Shown here in pieces: positions 49,966-59,379 of a stretch of DNA of 64,000 nucleotides (position 1 is its first letter; each line of letters starts with the position of its first letter). The notes beneath the pieces are model-generated. The model did not search any database. It saw only the letters and a program-made list of their open reading frames with translations, and was not told the DNA's origin. The DNA is from a virus. Location of the stretch: the IMG/VR virus record IMGVR_UViG_3300010885_039212, positions 31,734-95,733 of that record, one strand, 5' to 3'. The translations under genes and the position numbers were made by a program.

Positions 49966-51327
49966 ATGTCAACTATAACCTTAAGAGCCACTAAAGGATC
50001 GCCACTTACCAATACAGAAGTGGATAATAACTTTAGTAATTTAAATACTGATAAGTTAGAATCTAGTTACGCTGGAGCAATGAATAGCCTTACTGGTGGT
50101 TCATCTATCGTTACAGTTAGTTCTACAACTGGTATTACAACTGGCGCATGGAAAGCCACTGCAATTGGTGCTGCATATGGCGGTACTGGTGTTGCAAATA
50201 ATGCTGCGAGTACTTTAACAATTTCTGGCGCATACGGAACTACGCTGACTGTATCAGGAACTACGTCTCTTACTTTGCCTACTTCTGGCACTATTGCTAC
50301 TTTAGCTGGTACAGAAACTTTTACAAATAAGACATTAACTTTCCCGACAATTGATAATATCAAGTTAGGTTATTCCACAACTGCAACTGCAGCAGGAACA
50401 ACTATTTTATCTTCTACAAGTAACAGTCAACAGTTTTTTACTGGATCTACCACTCAACAGGTAAATTTACCAGATACTTCTACTCTGTCAACTGGTGTAT
50501 CTTATACGATCGTTAATCAAAGTTCTGGCGTAGTTACTGTTAAAACCACATCTGGTACAAATTTAGTTTTTGCAGTTCCTGCATCAACTCAGGCTACATT
50601 TTATTGTATCAGTACTTCTAATAATAATGCTGCATCATGGTATTATAATGCTGGAGCAACTTCTGGTTCAACAAGTATTATTACTTTAGGTACTATTACT
50701 ACTGGTACTTGGAATGGTACTGCGATCAGTGTTGGTTATGGCGGTACTGGAGCATCATCTTTAACTGCTTATGCGGTTCTTTGTGGAGGAACTACTTCAA
50801 CTGGTGCAGTTCAAGCAGTCGCTTCTGTGGGTACAGCTGGTTATGTTTTAACATCTAATGGTGCTGGCGCACTTCCTACTTTTCAATCTGCAGCAGGTGG
50901 TGTTACTGTTACTGATGACACATCAACTAATAGCAACGCAAGATATCCACTCTTTACATCAGCTACTTCTGGCTCTGTAAGTGGCACAAACGTATCAACT
51001 ACAAAGTTATATTTTAACCCAAGTACTGGTACTTTAAACGCAACAAACTTTAACTCTCTGTCTGATGAAACGCTAAAGACAAATATTACACCTATCGTAA
51101 ATGCAACAGATATCGTTCGTGCATTGAATGGTGTTGAATTTGATTGGACAGATACTGGCGATAAATCGTCTGGTGTTATTGCTCAGCAATTAGAACCAAT
51201 TCTACCGCATCTAGTTAATACTAACGAAGAAGGTATTAAGTCTGTTAACTATCAAGGTATTACTGCGTATTTAATTGAAGCGTTCAAAGAGATCGATCAA
51301 AGATTACAAAACTTAGAAGCAAAATAA
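49966..51327 (+). CDS. tail fibre with S74 intramolecular chaperone
   Basis: 453 residues. Start STITLRATKGSPLTNTEVDNNF is a common fibre attachment segment. The shaft has TGTWNGTAISVGYGGTG repeats. Residues 366-453 form the peptidase S74 chaperone: SDETLKTNI with the Ser366/Lys371 pair, GVEFDW, GVIAQQLEPILPHLV and a terminal helix. S74 domains trimerise fibres and then cut themselves off. Confidence 0.85.
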   Translation: MSTITLRATKGSPLTNTEVDNNFSNLNTDKLESSYAGAMNSLTGGSSIVTVSSTTGITTGAWKATAIGAAYGGTGVANNAASTLTISGAYGTTLTVSGTTSLTLPTSGTIATLAGTETFTNKTLTFPTIDNIKLGYSTTATAAGTTILSSTSNSQQFFTGSTTQQVNLPDTSTLSTGVSYTIVNQSSGVVTVKTTSGTNLVFAVPASTQATFYCISTSNNNAASWYYNAGATSGSTSIITLGTITTGTWNGTAISVGYGGTGASSLTAYAVLCGGTTSTGAVQAVASVGTAGYVLTSNGAGALPTFQSAAGGVTVTDDTSTNSNARYPLFTSATSGSVSGTNVSTTKLYFNPSTGTLNATNFNSLSDETLKTNITPIVNATDIVRALNGVEFDWTDTGDKSSGVIAQQLEPILPHLVNTNEEGIKSVNYQGITAYLIEAFKEIDQRLQNLEAK

Positions 51328-51328
51328 A

Positions 51329-52441
51329 ATGGCTTTCCAAATAAATGGTACAAATGTTATTGCTGATACAACAGCAGCAACAATAGATAACATTAATATT
51401 AATGTTGCGACCAGAGATGTTCAGGCAGGAACAACAGCATATGGTACCAGTGTGTATCAAGGTACTATAAGTGGATATTCTCATGGTGGGGCTGGTCCTA
51501 CAAGTCCAAGTCCAGTAGGATCTATAAAAATTGAGAAATTTTCGTTTCCGTCAAATGCTAATGCTACTTCTGTTGGATCCTTAACCAAAGGAAGATATAC
51601 TTCTTCAGGTGTAGGTTCTACAGTTAGTGGATATACTATGGCTGGATATACTGCAGATATGGATGGCCGAGCTTCAGTAAATACAACTTATGAGAAGTTT
51701 TCTTTTGCATCTGATGGTAATGGTGTTGGTGTTGGTAGATTGACAGTTGGTAGATGGAGACCATTTGGTGGTAGCGCATCTTCAACATATGGTTATACTG
51801 GTGGTGGTATTAATCCAGATCTTGGACCAAATAGTTCTACAGTAAGTAACTATGAGAAATTTCCATTTTCGTCAGATGAAAATATGGCAATTGTAAATAC
51901 TTTGTTGTGGTCGGCAAGTGGATTAAATATGGGTGCCACGTCTTCAGTGAGTGGATACATAATTGGCGATCAGCCTGCTTTTCCTGGTGGTGCAACTGGT
52001 ATTATTCAAAAATTCCCATTTGCAACAGACTCAACAACAACTTTAGTTACATCTTCAATGGTAGTATCAAGAAGAACTTACGCACAAGGTAATGGAGTTT
52101 CTTCAACAAATTTTGGATATGTTTCAGGTACCAGTGCACCATCACAGCCTGCAACATATGGTGTTTCTAATCAAATGAAACTAATAGAAAAATTTGCATT
52201 CGCATCAGATGGTGCTTCTACTGCAGTTGGTCAATTAACATTGGCCAGATATGGTTCCAGTGGACAATCTTCAACAATTAATGGTTACTGTTCTGGAGGT
52301 TATGGTGGAACTCCAGTAGCAGCAGTATCACTTGTTATTGATAATTGGCCATTCTCATCAGATTCAAACGCAACTTCTGTTGGACAGTTAGTTACTGGCA
52401 GAGAAGAACAAGCTGGATCACAAGCAAGATCACCGAGTTAA
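51329..52441 (+). CDS. six-motif Kelch-like propeller fibre protein A1
   Basis: 370 residues. N-terminus MAFQINGTNVIADT, then six repeats of about 50 residues, each with an aromatic strand K-F-x-F-x-S-D, a VGSLT-type turn, a GR.. strand and GY..GG. The six strand motifs start KFSFPS, KFSFAS, KFPFSS, KFPFAT, KFAFAS and WPFSS. The pattern is that of a six-bladed beta-propeller. First of three adjacent type-A copies, 1 nt after the S74 fibre; a receptor-binding role is inferred. Confidence 0.75.
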   Translation: MAFQINGTNVIADTTAATIDNININVATRDVQAGTTAYGTSVYQGTISGYSHGGAGPTSPSPVGSIKIEKFSFPSNANATSVGSLTKGRYTSSGVGSTVSGYTMAGYTADMDGRASVNTTYEKFSFASDGNGVGVGRLTVGRWRPFGGSASSTYGYTGGGINPDLGPNSSTVSNYEKFPFSSDENMAIVNTLLWSASGLNMGATSSVSGYIIGDQPAFPGGATGIIQKFPFATDSTTTLVTSSMVVSRRTYAQGNGVSSTNFGYVSGTSAPSQPATYGVSNQMKLIEKFAFASDGASTAVGQLTLARYGSSGQSSTINGYCSGGYGGTPVAAVSLVIDNWPFSSDSNATSVGQLVTGREEQAGSQARSPS

Positions 52442-52445
52442 AAAA

Positions 52446-53528
52446 ATGACATATCAAATATCAGGTACAACAGTTATTAATGATTCGTCTGTTACTAGTT
52501 TTCCCACATCAATTAGTACAACGGGATCTATAGCGTTTAGTTCAAATGATACGTTCCAAGGAACTGTGGCAGGATATACTTCTGCTGGTTGGAGTCCATC
52601 ACTGTATCCCACCAACCCTAATGGATATTTCGCTTCTATTCAAAGAACTTCATTTACATCAGATGGTAATTCCATTGTAACTGGAGCTTTATCTCGAGCT
52701 ATACGAGATGGCGGTGGATGTTCTTCTGATAGTAATGGTTACCATGCTAATGGATTTAATTCAAATCCTGGAGCTGGACAGATAGAAAAATTCCCATTCG
52801 CAAGTAATGCCAATTCAAATGTCGTTGGACAAATGAATGGTTGGTCTCATGGTGTTTCTTCTTCTTCAAGTATTCCATATGGATATGGATATATAATGGG
52901 TGGCGCTGGTTCAGGACAGCCAAACCCACAGCCATATCCAGTTACACCAGATGGATATTCAAATAAGATATCAAGATTTCCATTCGCAATAGAAACAAAT
53001 TCCACACTTATGGTTGGAACTTTATCTGTATCAAAAGGTTTTGGAAGTACTGGACATTCTTCACCTCTAGCTGGTTGGGCGGTAGGTGGATGGACTCCAG
53101 CTGGCGTAGGTCTTAGTAATATTGAAAAATATACATTTGCAACTGACTCTAGTGCAACTTCAGTTGGACAATTACCAGCTGCAAAGACTGGTTCTAGTGG
53201 TACATCATCTTCTACATATGGGTATGTAGCAGGTGGTTCAATTAACCAAAGTGGACCAGGAACAGTTGCTACCATTTATAAATGGCCATTTACATCTCCT
53301 GGAAATGCAACTTCAGTTGGACAATTAACAGTTGGAAGATATAGTGGAGTAATTGGGACTTCATCAACTGCTTCTGGATATAATATGGGTGGTCAACCAA
53401 GTGCTGCAGATGGTGGAGCTACAGCAGCGGTCATTGATAAATTCCCATTCGCATCAGATTCAAACGCAACTAGTGTTGGTAGTCTCGCTTGGAGACTACA
53501 CAATAATTACTCTAGTCAACAGGATTAA
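52446..53528 (+). CDS. six-motif Kelch-like propeller fibre protein A2
   Basis: 360 residues. MTYQISGTTVINDS start, related to A1. Six strand motifs: SFTSD, KFPFAS, RFPFAI, KYTFAT, KWPFTS and KFPFAS. The third blade has a long Pro/Gln insertion (GSGQPNPQPYPVTPDG), a likely variable loop. Tandem with A1 and A3; no promoter between them. Confidence 0.75.
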   Translation: MTYQISGTTVINDSSVTSFPTSISTTGSIAFSSNDTFQGTVAGYTSAGWSPSLYPTNPNGYFASIQRTSFTSDGNSIVTGALSRAIRDGGGCSSDSNGYHANGFNSNPGAGQIEKFPFASNANSNVVGQMNGWSHGVSSSSSIPYGYGYIMGGAGSGQPNPQPYPVTPDGYSNKISRFPFAIETNSTLMVGTLSVSKGFGSTGHSSPLAGWAVGGWTPAGVGLSNIEKYTFATDSSATSVGQLPAAKTGSSGTSSSTYGYVAGGSINQSGPGTVATIYKWPFTSPGNATSVGQLTVGRYSGVIGTSSTASGYNMGGQPSAADGGATAAVIDKFPFASDSNATSVGSLAWRLHNNYSSQQD

Positions 53529-53531
53529 AAA

Positions 53532-54623
53532 ATGGCATTCCAAATAAATGGTACAACAATTTTAGATGCTAATGCTGGCGGTTCTAGTACAATATCAAAT
53601 GTTCCATCACTTAATGCCACTGGCGATGCTGCGTATTTTGAAGCAACTCCATCATCTCCGTATTATGGAACTGTGGCAGGATTTGTTTCTGCTGGTTATG
53701 GAGCACCTCCATCACCACCGCCAACTGGATATCAAAGGGTAATTCAAAGATTCCCATTTGCAACTGATACGGATTCAACATATATTGGTGATGGTTTGGT
53801 TCAAGGATATTCAGTAACAGGAAATTCATCAACTACCCATGGATATAGACAAGGTATGGGTTTTCCTACATCAATTAATCAACCAGATGGTACTAATTGG
53901 AGTTCAAACCAAGAAAAATTTACATTTTCTTCTACAACATATGCTTCAAGCGCAGGTAGTCTTGTAAATGCGGTTATGAGTGGTATCGGAGTATCAGCAC
54001 CAGACACTGGATATATTATCGGTGGTATTAATGGTTCTGCTCCAAATGGTGGTAGTATAAGAAATTATATACAAAAATTCTCGTTTAGATCAGATGCAAA
54101 TGCATCTTTAAATAGTGGAATAGTTACTTTAGGAGGTAGAGCAAATAGTGGTGGACATGCTTCTACTATTAAAGGATATGTTTCTGCTGGTAGTTCGTAT
54201 TCAGGTAACCCTGGAGTATCACCTCTTGGAATAACTGCAGCAATTGAAAGTTTTCCATTCTCAACTGATTCAAATACAACTAGTGTTGGTCAAGTTACTG
54301 TTGGTAGAACAAATGCAGTGGGTCAATCTTCACCTATATCTGGATATACTTCGGGTGGTTATTTACCATCACCTGTTACGCACTATACTACAATTGATAA
54401 ATTTCCATTTGCATCCAATACCAATTCAACCTCTGTTGGTTCATTAACTCAGGCTAGAACTGATGGTTGCGGTGCAGGACATTCTTCAGTTAATTATGGA
54501 TATACCTCTGGTGGTTATATGCAAACCAGAATTGATAAATTTAGTTTTTCCACTGATTCCAATGCAACTACAGTTGGTTCTTTGGCTAAACAAACATGGC
54601 TCGCTGCTGGGCATCAAGATTAA
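53532..54623 (+). CDS. six-motif Kelch-like propeller fibre protein A3
   Basis: 363 residues. MAFQINGTTILDAN start, nearly the same as A1. Six motifs: RFPFAT, KFTFSS, KFSFRS, SFPFST, KFPFAS and KFSFST. Loops between blades differ from A1 and A2 in length. Followed by a hairpin at 54651. Confidence 0.75.
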   Translation: MAFQINGTTILDANAGGSSTISNVPSLNATGDAAYFEATPSSPYYGTVAGFVSAGYGAPPSPPPTGYQRVIQRFPFATDTDSTYIGDGLVQGYSVTGNSSTTHGYRQGMGFPTSINQPDGTNWSSNQEKFTFSSTTYASSAGSLVNAVMSGIGVSAPDTGYIIGGINGSAPNGGSIRNYIQKFSFRSDANASLNSGIVTLGGRANSGGHASTIKGYVSAGSSYSGNPGVSPLGITAAIESFPFSTDSNTTSVGQVTVGRTNAVGQSSPISGYTSGGYLPSPVTHYTTIDKFPFASNTNSTSVGSLTQARTDGCGAGHSSVNYGYTSGGYMQTRIDKFSFSTDSNATTVGSLAKQTWLAAGHQD

Positions 54624-54650
54624 AGAGTATCTTAATCTAGATTAAAAACT

Positions 54651-54672
54651 TTCTGGAGGTTCGCCTCCAGAA
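54651..54672 (+). terminator. strong hairpin after the type-A fibres
   Basis: TTCTGGAGG-TTCG-CCTCCAGAA: nine pairs closed by a stable TTCG loop. No T-run follows, so it may stop transcription weakly, protect the fibre mRNA's 3' end, or mark a processing site. Confidence 0.5.
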
Positions 54673-54712
54673 GTCATATATATAATATGATGAAATAAAC
54701 TATGGAGTTATA

Positions 54713-55552
54713 ATGAACCGCTTGCATTTTTGTGGTGGTCTTCCAAGATCTGGAAGTACCATTTTGATGAATATTTTACAACAGAATCCAAAAATCTTCA
54801 CTACTGGGACTTGTGCCCTGCCTGATCTAATTTCAGATCACATTTTAATCAAATCTAGATACCGAGAAATGTTCCAAGCCATGTCTGTACATGATGCGGA
54901 TAAGGCTATGTATGGATTAATTCATGGTGCAACAAAAGGTTGGTTTGAGGGATTAACAAATAAAGAAGTTGTAATTTCTAAAAATAGAAATTGGTCTTCT
55001 ATTTTTCATCTATATAAAGATTCAAAATATATTGTAATGGTGCGTGATATTCGTGATATAGTTGAAAGTTTTGAGAAGGTCAATCATAAAACACTGGCAC
55101 TTCATTCTTTCGGTGATACTGGAACTACTTCTCCTGCAATGCACGAGTTAGAGAAATATCATTTTTATTTTCAACAAGGAAATGCACTACAGGCTTCCAT
55201 TAATTTTGAAATTCCAAGGTTAATGGAAAGATATATGTCTGGTGGACAAAATAATATAAAATTTGTTCGTTATGAAGATTTTACACAAGATCCAGTTTAT
55301 ATTTTAAAAAAGATATATGAATTTTTAGGGTTGGACTATTTTGAACATGATTTAAATAATATTCAACAACAAACACTGTTTGAGCATGATCATGCTTATT
55401 TTAGAGAAAGAACGGATCATGTTATTGATCCAGTTTTTAAATATTATAAACCTCCAGTTAGAACTTTACCAGATCGTTTTCATGAGAAAACTTTAAAAGA
55501 GTATGACTGGTTTTACAAAGGATTTTATCCAGATGTTATTCCAACCAATTGA
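54713..55552 (+). CDS. sulfotransferase
   Basis: 279 residues. The 5'-phosphosulfate loop GGLPRSGSTIL (8-18) and the 3'-phosphate motif YIVMVRDIRDIVESF are those of PAPS-dependent sulfotransferases; KFVRYEDFTQDP is a further family block. It should transfer sulfate from PAPS to an unknown acceptor. Lying between fibre genes, and with an APS-kinase-like gene at 62555, it suggests sulfation of fibre or host-surface material. Confidence 0.85.
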   Translation: MNRLHFCGGLPRSGSTILMNILQQNPKIFTTGTCALPDLISDHILIKSRYREMFQAMSVHDADKAMYGLIHGATKGWFEGLTNKEVVISKNRNWSSIFHLYKDSKYIVMVRDIRDIVESFEKVNHKTLALHSFGDTGTTSPAMHELEKYHFYFQQGNALQASINFEIPRLMERYMSGGQNNIKFVRYEDFTQDPVYILKKIYEFLGLDYFEHDLNNIQQQTLFEHDHAYFRERTDHVIDPVFKYYKPPVRTLPDRFHEKTLKEYDWFYKGFYPDVIPTN

Positions 55553-56105
55553 AATAAATGGACTTAATACATTTATCGTTCAGAGTAAAGTATCTGATGA
55601 AGCTGTAGAACAAGCGATTAATACATTTAATGTATTAATACCTCATGCTGGACTAACTGGCAATGGTGTTAATCCAGAGAAAAAAGATTCTTTAGATGTT
55701 AGTGTAGTTCCAAATACTGTTCTTATTGAACGTGAAATTCGTGAGATAGTTGGAAATTATTGTGAATACTATTCTTTAGATAAATTTGTAGCTCCTTTAG
55801 ATATTACTGAACACATTAATATACAAAAATATCCACTAAAGGGTGCATACCATTCTATACATGCTGATCGAGGATGGTCGCCATTAGATATGTATAGAGA
55901 ATTAGTTTTTATGACATATTTAAATACGATACATAGTGGTGGTGAAACAGAATTTATGTTTTACAAACTAAAAATTAAACCAGAAAAAGGTTTAACATTA
56001 GTATGGCCAGCTGGATGGACGCATGCACATCGTGGGTTACCTGCTCCAACTGCTGAAAAAATAATCCTTACAGGATGGTTTAGTCCATCAAGAAATTATG
56101 ATTAA
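55533..56105 (+). CDS. 2OG-Fe(II) oxygenase, prolyl-hydroxylase-like
   Basis: 190 residues from ATG 55533 (20-nt overlap with the sulfotransferase). Iron ligands: SIHADRGW (H-x-D) and WTHAHRG (distal His), with the 2OG-binding region before TGWFSPS. The GGETEF block is typical of prolyl 4-hydroxylase-like members. Substrate unknown. Confidence 0.8.
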   Translation: MLFQPIEINGLNTFIVQSKVSDEAVEQAINTFNVLIPHAGLTGNGVNPEKKDSLDVSVVPNTVLIEREIREIVGNYCEYYSLDKFVAPLDITEHINIQKYPLKGAYHSIHADRGWSPLDMYRELVFMTYLNTIHSGGETEFMFYKLKIKPEKGLTLVWPAGWTHAHRGLPAPTAEKIILTGWFSPSRNYD

Positions 56106-56664
56106 AGAATTACCACACCATAAATTATTTCCCACTCCTATATGGGGTTATGTTTTATCAAACTCACATTATCAAGCAATTGACTACGTTAATAAAATAA
56201 GAGAGATACAACAAACAGAACCTTCTGTTAAAAAAAGTAATTTTAGTGGATATCAAAGTCGAGATAATTTGCATGAAGAACCGATTTTTCAAGAATTGGT
56301 TAAATATGAAATTCTTCCACTTGCTCAAGATATTATAAATACATATTCAAATGTTAAAGTAAAAATGGATCAAATGTGGGCAAACATTAACGATAAGTAT
56401 AGTTGCAATCAATCTCATATACATAGTGGACTACTATCTGGAGTATTCTACTTACAGACTCCAGAAAATTGTGGACAAATTGTTTTCTGTAATCCTGCAG
56501 TGAGAAGTAATTATCACATTATAAAAGAACCAGATTATGGAGTACCTCCTCAAAGATTGGCATGTTTGTTTTTTCCTAGTTGGTTAGAACATTATGTTGA
56601 ACCAAATTGCAGTGATGAGAGTAGAATTAGTATTAGTTTTAATATAGGAGAAATTTATGAATAA
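56098..56664 (+). CDS. 2OG-Fe(II) oxygenase, TIGR02466/2OG-FeII_Oxy_5 type
   Basis: 188 residues. KLFPTPIWGY opening, MWANINDKYSCNQSHIHSGLLSGVFYL and CLFFPSWLEHYVEPN ... RISISFNI are the family marks, with HIH and LEH as the iron-binding segments. Widespread in marine T4-like phages. Overlaps neighbours by 8 nt on each side. Confidence 0.8.
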   Translation: MIKELPHHKLFPTPIWGYVLSNSHYQAIDYVNKIREIQQTEPSVKKSNFSGYQSRDNLHEEPIFQELVKYEILPLAQDIINTYSNVKVKMDQMWANINDKYSCNQSHIHSGLLSGVFYLQTPENCGQIVFCNPAVRSNYHIIKEPDYGVPPQRLACLFFPSWLEHYVEPNCSDESRISISFNIGEIYE

Positions 56665-57931
56665 ATCAGCAGAATTTTTTGATCAAAATGGTTATGTGGT
56701 AGTTACAGATGTTCTACCAAAACAAACATGCGAAGAGTTAACTCAGCACATGTTTAGTCTTTTAAATGATGGTAAGCTGACAAAAGATGATCAGTGTCCA
56801 ATTTCAGATGCAATTTATGGAGATCCAGTGTTTGATGATCTCTTGCAAAAATTTGCAGAACCAGTTGGTAATCAAGTAGGTCGTAAACTGTTACCAACTT
56901 ATACTTACGCAAGAATTTATCGTCCAGGAGAAGTTTTAAAGAAACATAAAGATCGTCCAGCATGTGAGATTAGTTGCACATTAACTCTTGGTTATAATGG
57001 TAAATCTGTTTGGCCAATTTTCTTTGATGAAAATAAAGCAATACCAGTTATGTTAGAGCCAGGAGAAATGGCTGTGTATAAAGGATGTGATATTGCACAT
57101 TGGAGAACAGAATTTAAAGGCGATTGGCATGTGCAAGTATTTTTTCATTATGTAGATGCTAATGGACCATATAAAGATGAGTATAAAGATCGTCGCCCAG
57201 ATTTTGGAATTGACAAAAAAACTTTGACTACAAATGCAGGTCAAGTTCAAACTGATGTTACTGAACAAGAAAAAATGTTACAACAAGTTAAATATAATAA
57301 GCCAGTATTTGGTGGTGTAATTATTTCTAGTCAAGATGATTCATTTCCTGGATATACAAGTATAGATTCTTCTAATTATCGAGGATTGATGTTTACCAAA
57401 GAAGAGTGTACTAAGATTACTAATTTAGTTAAAGATAATTATCCTGCTCCTGCATCTATTGGTGGAAATCAAAATAATAGTAAAGTTGCAGAATCGATAA
57501 GATCAGCTGATATTTACATTTTAGAAAATGATGATGAAAATAGATGGCTTTTTGATAAAGTTTCAACTATTGTAACTCTAGCGAATAAACTACATTTTGA
57601 TTATGATATTAGTGGTATTATCCATGGTATTCAGTTAATCCATTATAAGTCTAATACTGAAGTTGCTGGACATTATGACTGGCATATTGACTCTGGTCCA
57701 GGAATTTCTGCTACCAGAAAAATATCATTTACAGCACAAATTAGTCCTCCAGAAGATTATGAGGGATGTGAACTTATCCTAAATAATAATGGGCAGATAG
57801 TTACGGCAACAAAAGAACAAGGTTCTGTGCATTTATTTCCAAGTTATATGTCACACAGAGTTACACCAGTAACTAAAGGCGAACGATTTGCTTTAGTAAT
57901 TTGGATCCATGGATCGAGGAGATTTAGATAA
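56657..57931 (+). CDS. fused double 2OG-Fe(II) oxygenase
   Basis: 424 residues with two oxygenase domains. Domain 1 (about 1-180): RIYRPGEVLKKHKDRPACEIS (HxD), then GCDIAHWRTEF. Domain 2 (about 215-424): HYDWHIDSGPG (HxD), LFPSYMSHRVTPVTKGERFALVIW, like PiuC-type prolyl hydroxylases. Both keep recognisable iron ligands. Two active sites in one chain may modify two residues of one target. Confidence 0.8.
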   Translation: MNKSAEFFDQNGYVVVTDVLPKQTCEELTQHMFSLLNDGKLTKDDQCPISDAIYGDPVFDDLLQKFAEPVGNQVGRKLLPTYTYARIYRPGEVLKKHKDRPACEISCTLTLGYNGKSVWPIFFDENKAIPVMLEPGEMAVYKGCDIAHWRTEFKGDWHVQVFFHYVDANGPYKDEYKDRRPDFGIDKKTLTTNAGQVQTDVTEQEKMLQQVKYNKPVFGGVIISSQDDSFPGYTSIDSSNYRGLMFTKEECTKITNLVKDNYPAPASIGGNQNNSKVAESIRSADIYILENDDENRWLFDKVSTIVTLANKLHFDYDISGIIHGIQLIHYKSNTEVAGHYDWHIDSGPGISATRKISFTAQISPPEDYEGCELILNNNGQIVTATKEQGSVHLFPSYMSHRVTPVTKGERFALVIWIHGSRRFR

Positions 57932-57950
57932 AATGAATGAGGAAAAAATT

Positions 57951-58898
57951 ATGAATGAAAAAGAAACAACTTCAGAAACAGTTAAGCAAGAAATTGCTGT
58001 ATTTGAGGACATCCGTAGAGATTTAGCGATACAAACAAAGCTAAATATACCTATGAGCTACGTGTTTGGGCGTGGGGTAATTGGTAATAAAGAAAGTTTT
58101 GGTGGTAATTCTTTAACAGTTAATACGGCTAAAGTCGATGGGGCTTTGGCTAATGTTGAAGAATTACAGAATATTTGGAACCATAGTCATACTCAATGGA
58201 CATGGAGACATTTAAACTTATCTTATCATGCTCCTCTAAAGAATATGCGACAAATTGCTGCAGAAATGTCAGCAAAAAAAGCTGCGTTAAACGAAGCTAA
58301 ATGGAGACATGTTGATTCAGAATTAAAGATTCGTAAGATTGAAGAAGAACTTCAAAAGGGACTTGATAGTGGTACTTTAGATTATTGGAGAGAAGTTGAA
58401 CTCAAAATTAAACTTGCTAAAATGAAAGAAGGTCTTGCAGATGGTACTTCTTATATTGAAGGAGCCATGAAAGACGTTCTAACTCTCAATGAACTATACG
58501 AGCAGTTGAAAGAAAAAGTTTCTAGTTTTAGCGAAGCTGATGTTGAGAAAGAAGAAACTAAATCTCATCTTCAAAGATCTCTTGTTCAATGTATTCGTGA
58601 TGTACGAGAACGTGGTTCAATATCAAAAGGTGAACAAGAATATATAGAACAGATCGGTGTGAATCCAATGAAACTGCAAGGTTTGCTACAAAAATATGTA
58701 GCTGCAGAAGCAAAAGAAGACAGCTGGGATGTTACGGGATTATATGAATTTGTAAATAAACTTACAGATGAATTAACTGATGTATATAAAGTAGATCATG
58801 CTAGAATGAAACTGCAGGGATTTAAACCTGAAGTATTTGATAATTATTCTTATACAAATAAGGTAGCGTTGTTACCTAAACAAGAAAAGGAAGACTAA
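57951..58898 (+). CDS. hypothetical helical protein, about 315 aa
   Basis: ATG 57951 has GAGGA 7 nt upstream; in-frame ATG 57933 is the alternative. Long charged helices (AEMSAKKAALNEAKWRHVDSEL, KIEEELQKGL) point to a coiled-coil rod. Conserved in phages of this group by appearance, but I cannot name it. Confidence 0.6.
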   Translation: MNEKETTSETVKQEIAVFEDIRRDLAIQTKLNIPMSYVFGRGVIGNKESFGGNSLTVNTAKVDGALANVEELQNIWNHSHTQWTWRHLNLSYHAPLKNMRQIAAEMSAKKAALNEAKWRHVDSELKIRKIEEELQKGLDSGTLDYWREVELKIKLAKMKEGLADGTSYIEGAMKDVLTLNELYEQLKEKVSSFSEADVEKEETKSHLQRSLVQCIRDVRERGSISKGEQEYIEQIGVNPMKLQGLLQKYVAAEAKEDSWDVTGLYEFVNKLTDELTDVYKVDHARMKLQGFKPEVFDNYSYTNKVALLPKQEKED

Positions 58899-58899
58899 A

Positions 58900-59244
58900 A
58901 TGGCAGTAATAGAATACATGATGGTACGAGATAGACATACTAGACAAGTACCAGAATTTGTTGGAGATCGTGGTCACTGGTATAATTCGGTGGATCATAC
59001 TTTTATCGGTTGGGTAGATGATAATCGTGACTACTATGTTCCAGATACTATTGTTTATCTTACTAAAGAGCAATTCATCGCCAGACAACTTGCTGCTCAT
59101 GCAGTTGTTCCATGGACTAAGTTTAAAGATGAAAAAGAAAACTTTAATCCAGGGGCTGAGAAAATTGATTTGACAATTGAAGAAGTCACATCAATTTCTG
59201 GCGCATGGTATGATGGATTTGTTGCAGCAAATCAACCTGCCTAA
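58900..59244 (+). CDS. hypothetical protein, 114 aa
   Basis: Follows the previous stop at once. Trp/Tyr/His-rich N-terminal half (GDRGHWYNSVDHTFIGWVDD), helical C-terminus. Unidentified. Confidence 0.6.
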   Translation: MAVIEYMMVRDRHTRQVPEFVGDRGHWYNSVDHTFIGWVDDNRDYYVPDTIVYLTKEQFIARQLAAHAVVPWTKFKDEKENFNPGAEKIDLTIEEVTSISGAWYDGFVAANQPA

Positions 59245-59250
59245 ATAATT

Positions 59251-59379
59251 ATGATAGAAATTACCGCACAAAGAATTCTAGAGCTAGAACTTCCAGAATT
59301 GATTAGTTTATTGAGAAATTTACAAATAGAAGACTTGGATGCATTTAAAAAAGTACGAGAATTACTAGAAGATCTATAA
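59251..59379 (+). CDS. small helical protein, 42 aa
   Basis: Leucine/glutamate-rich (ELELPELISLLRNLQIEDLD), stop overlapping the next ATG (TAATG). The CTAAATAAT element sits right before its start. It occupies the whole gap between two genes, which supports it. Confidence 0.5.
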   Translation: MIEITAQRILELELPELISLLRNLQIEDLDAFKKVRELLEDL

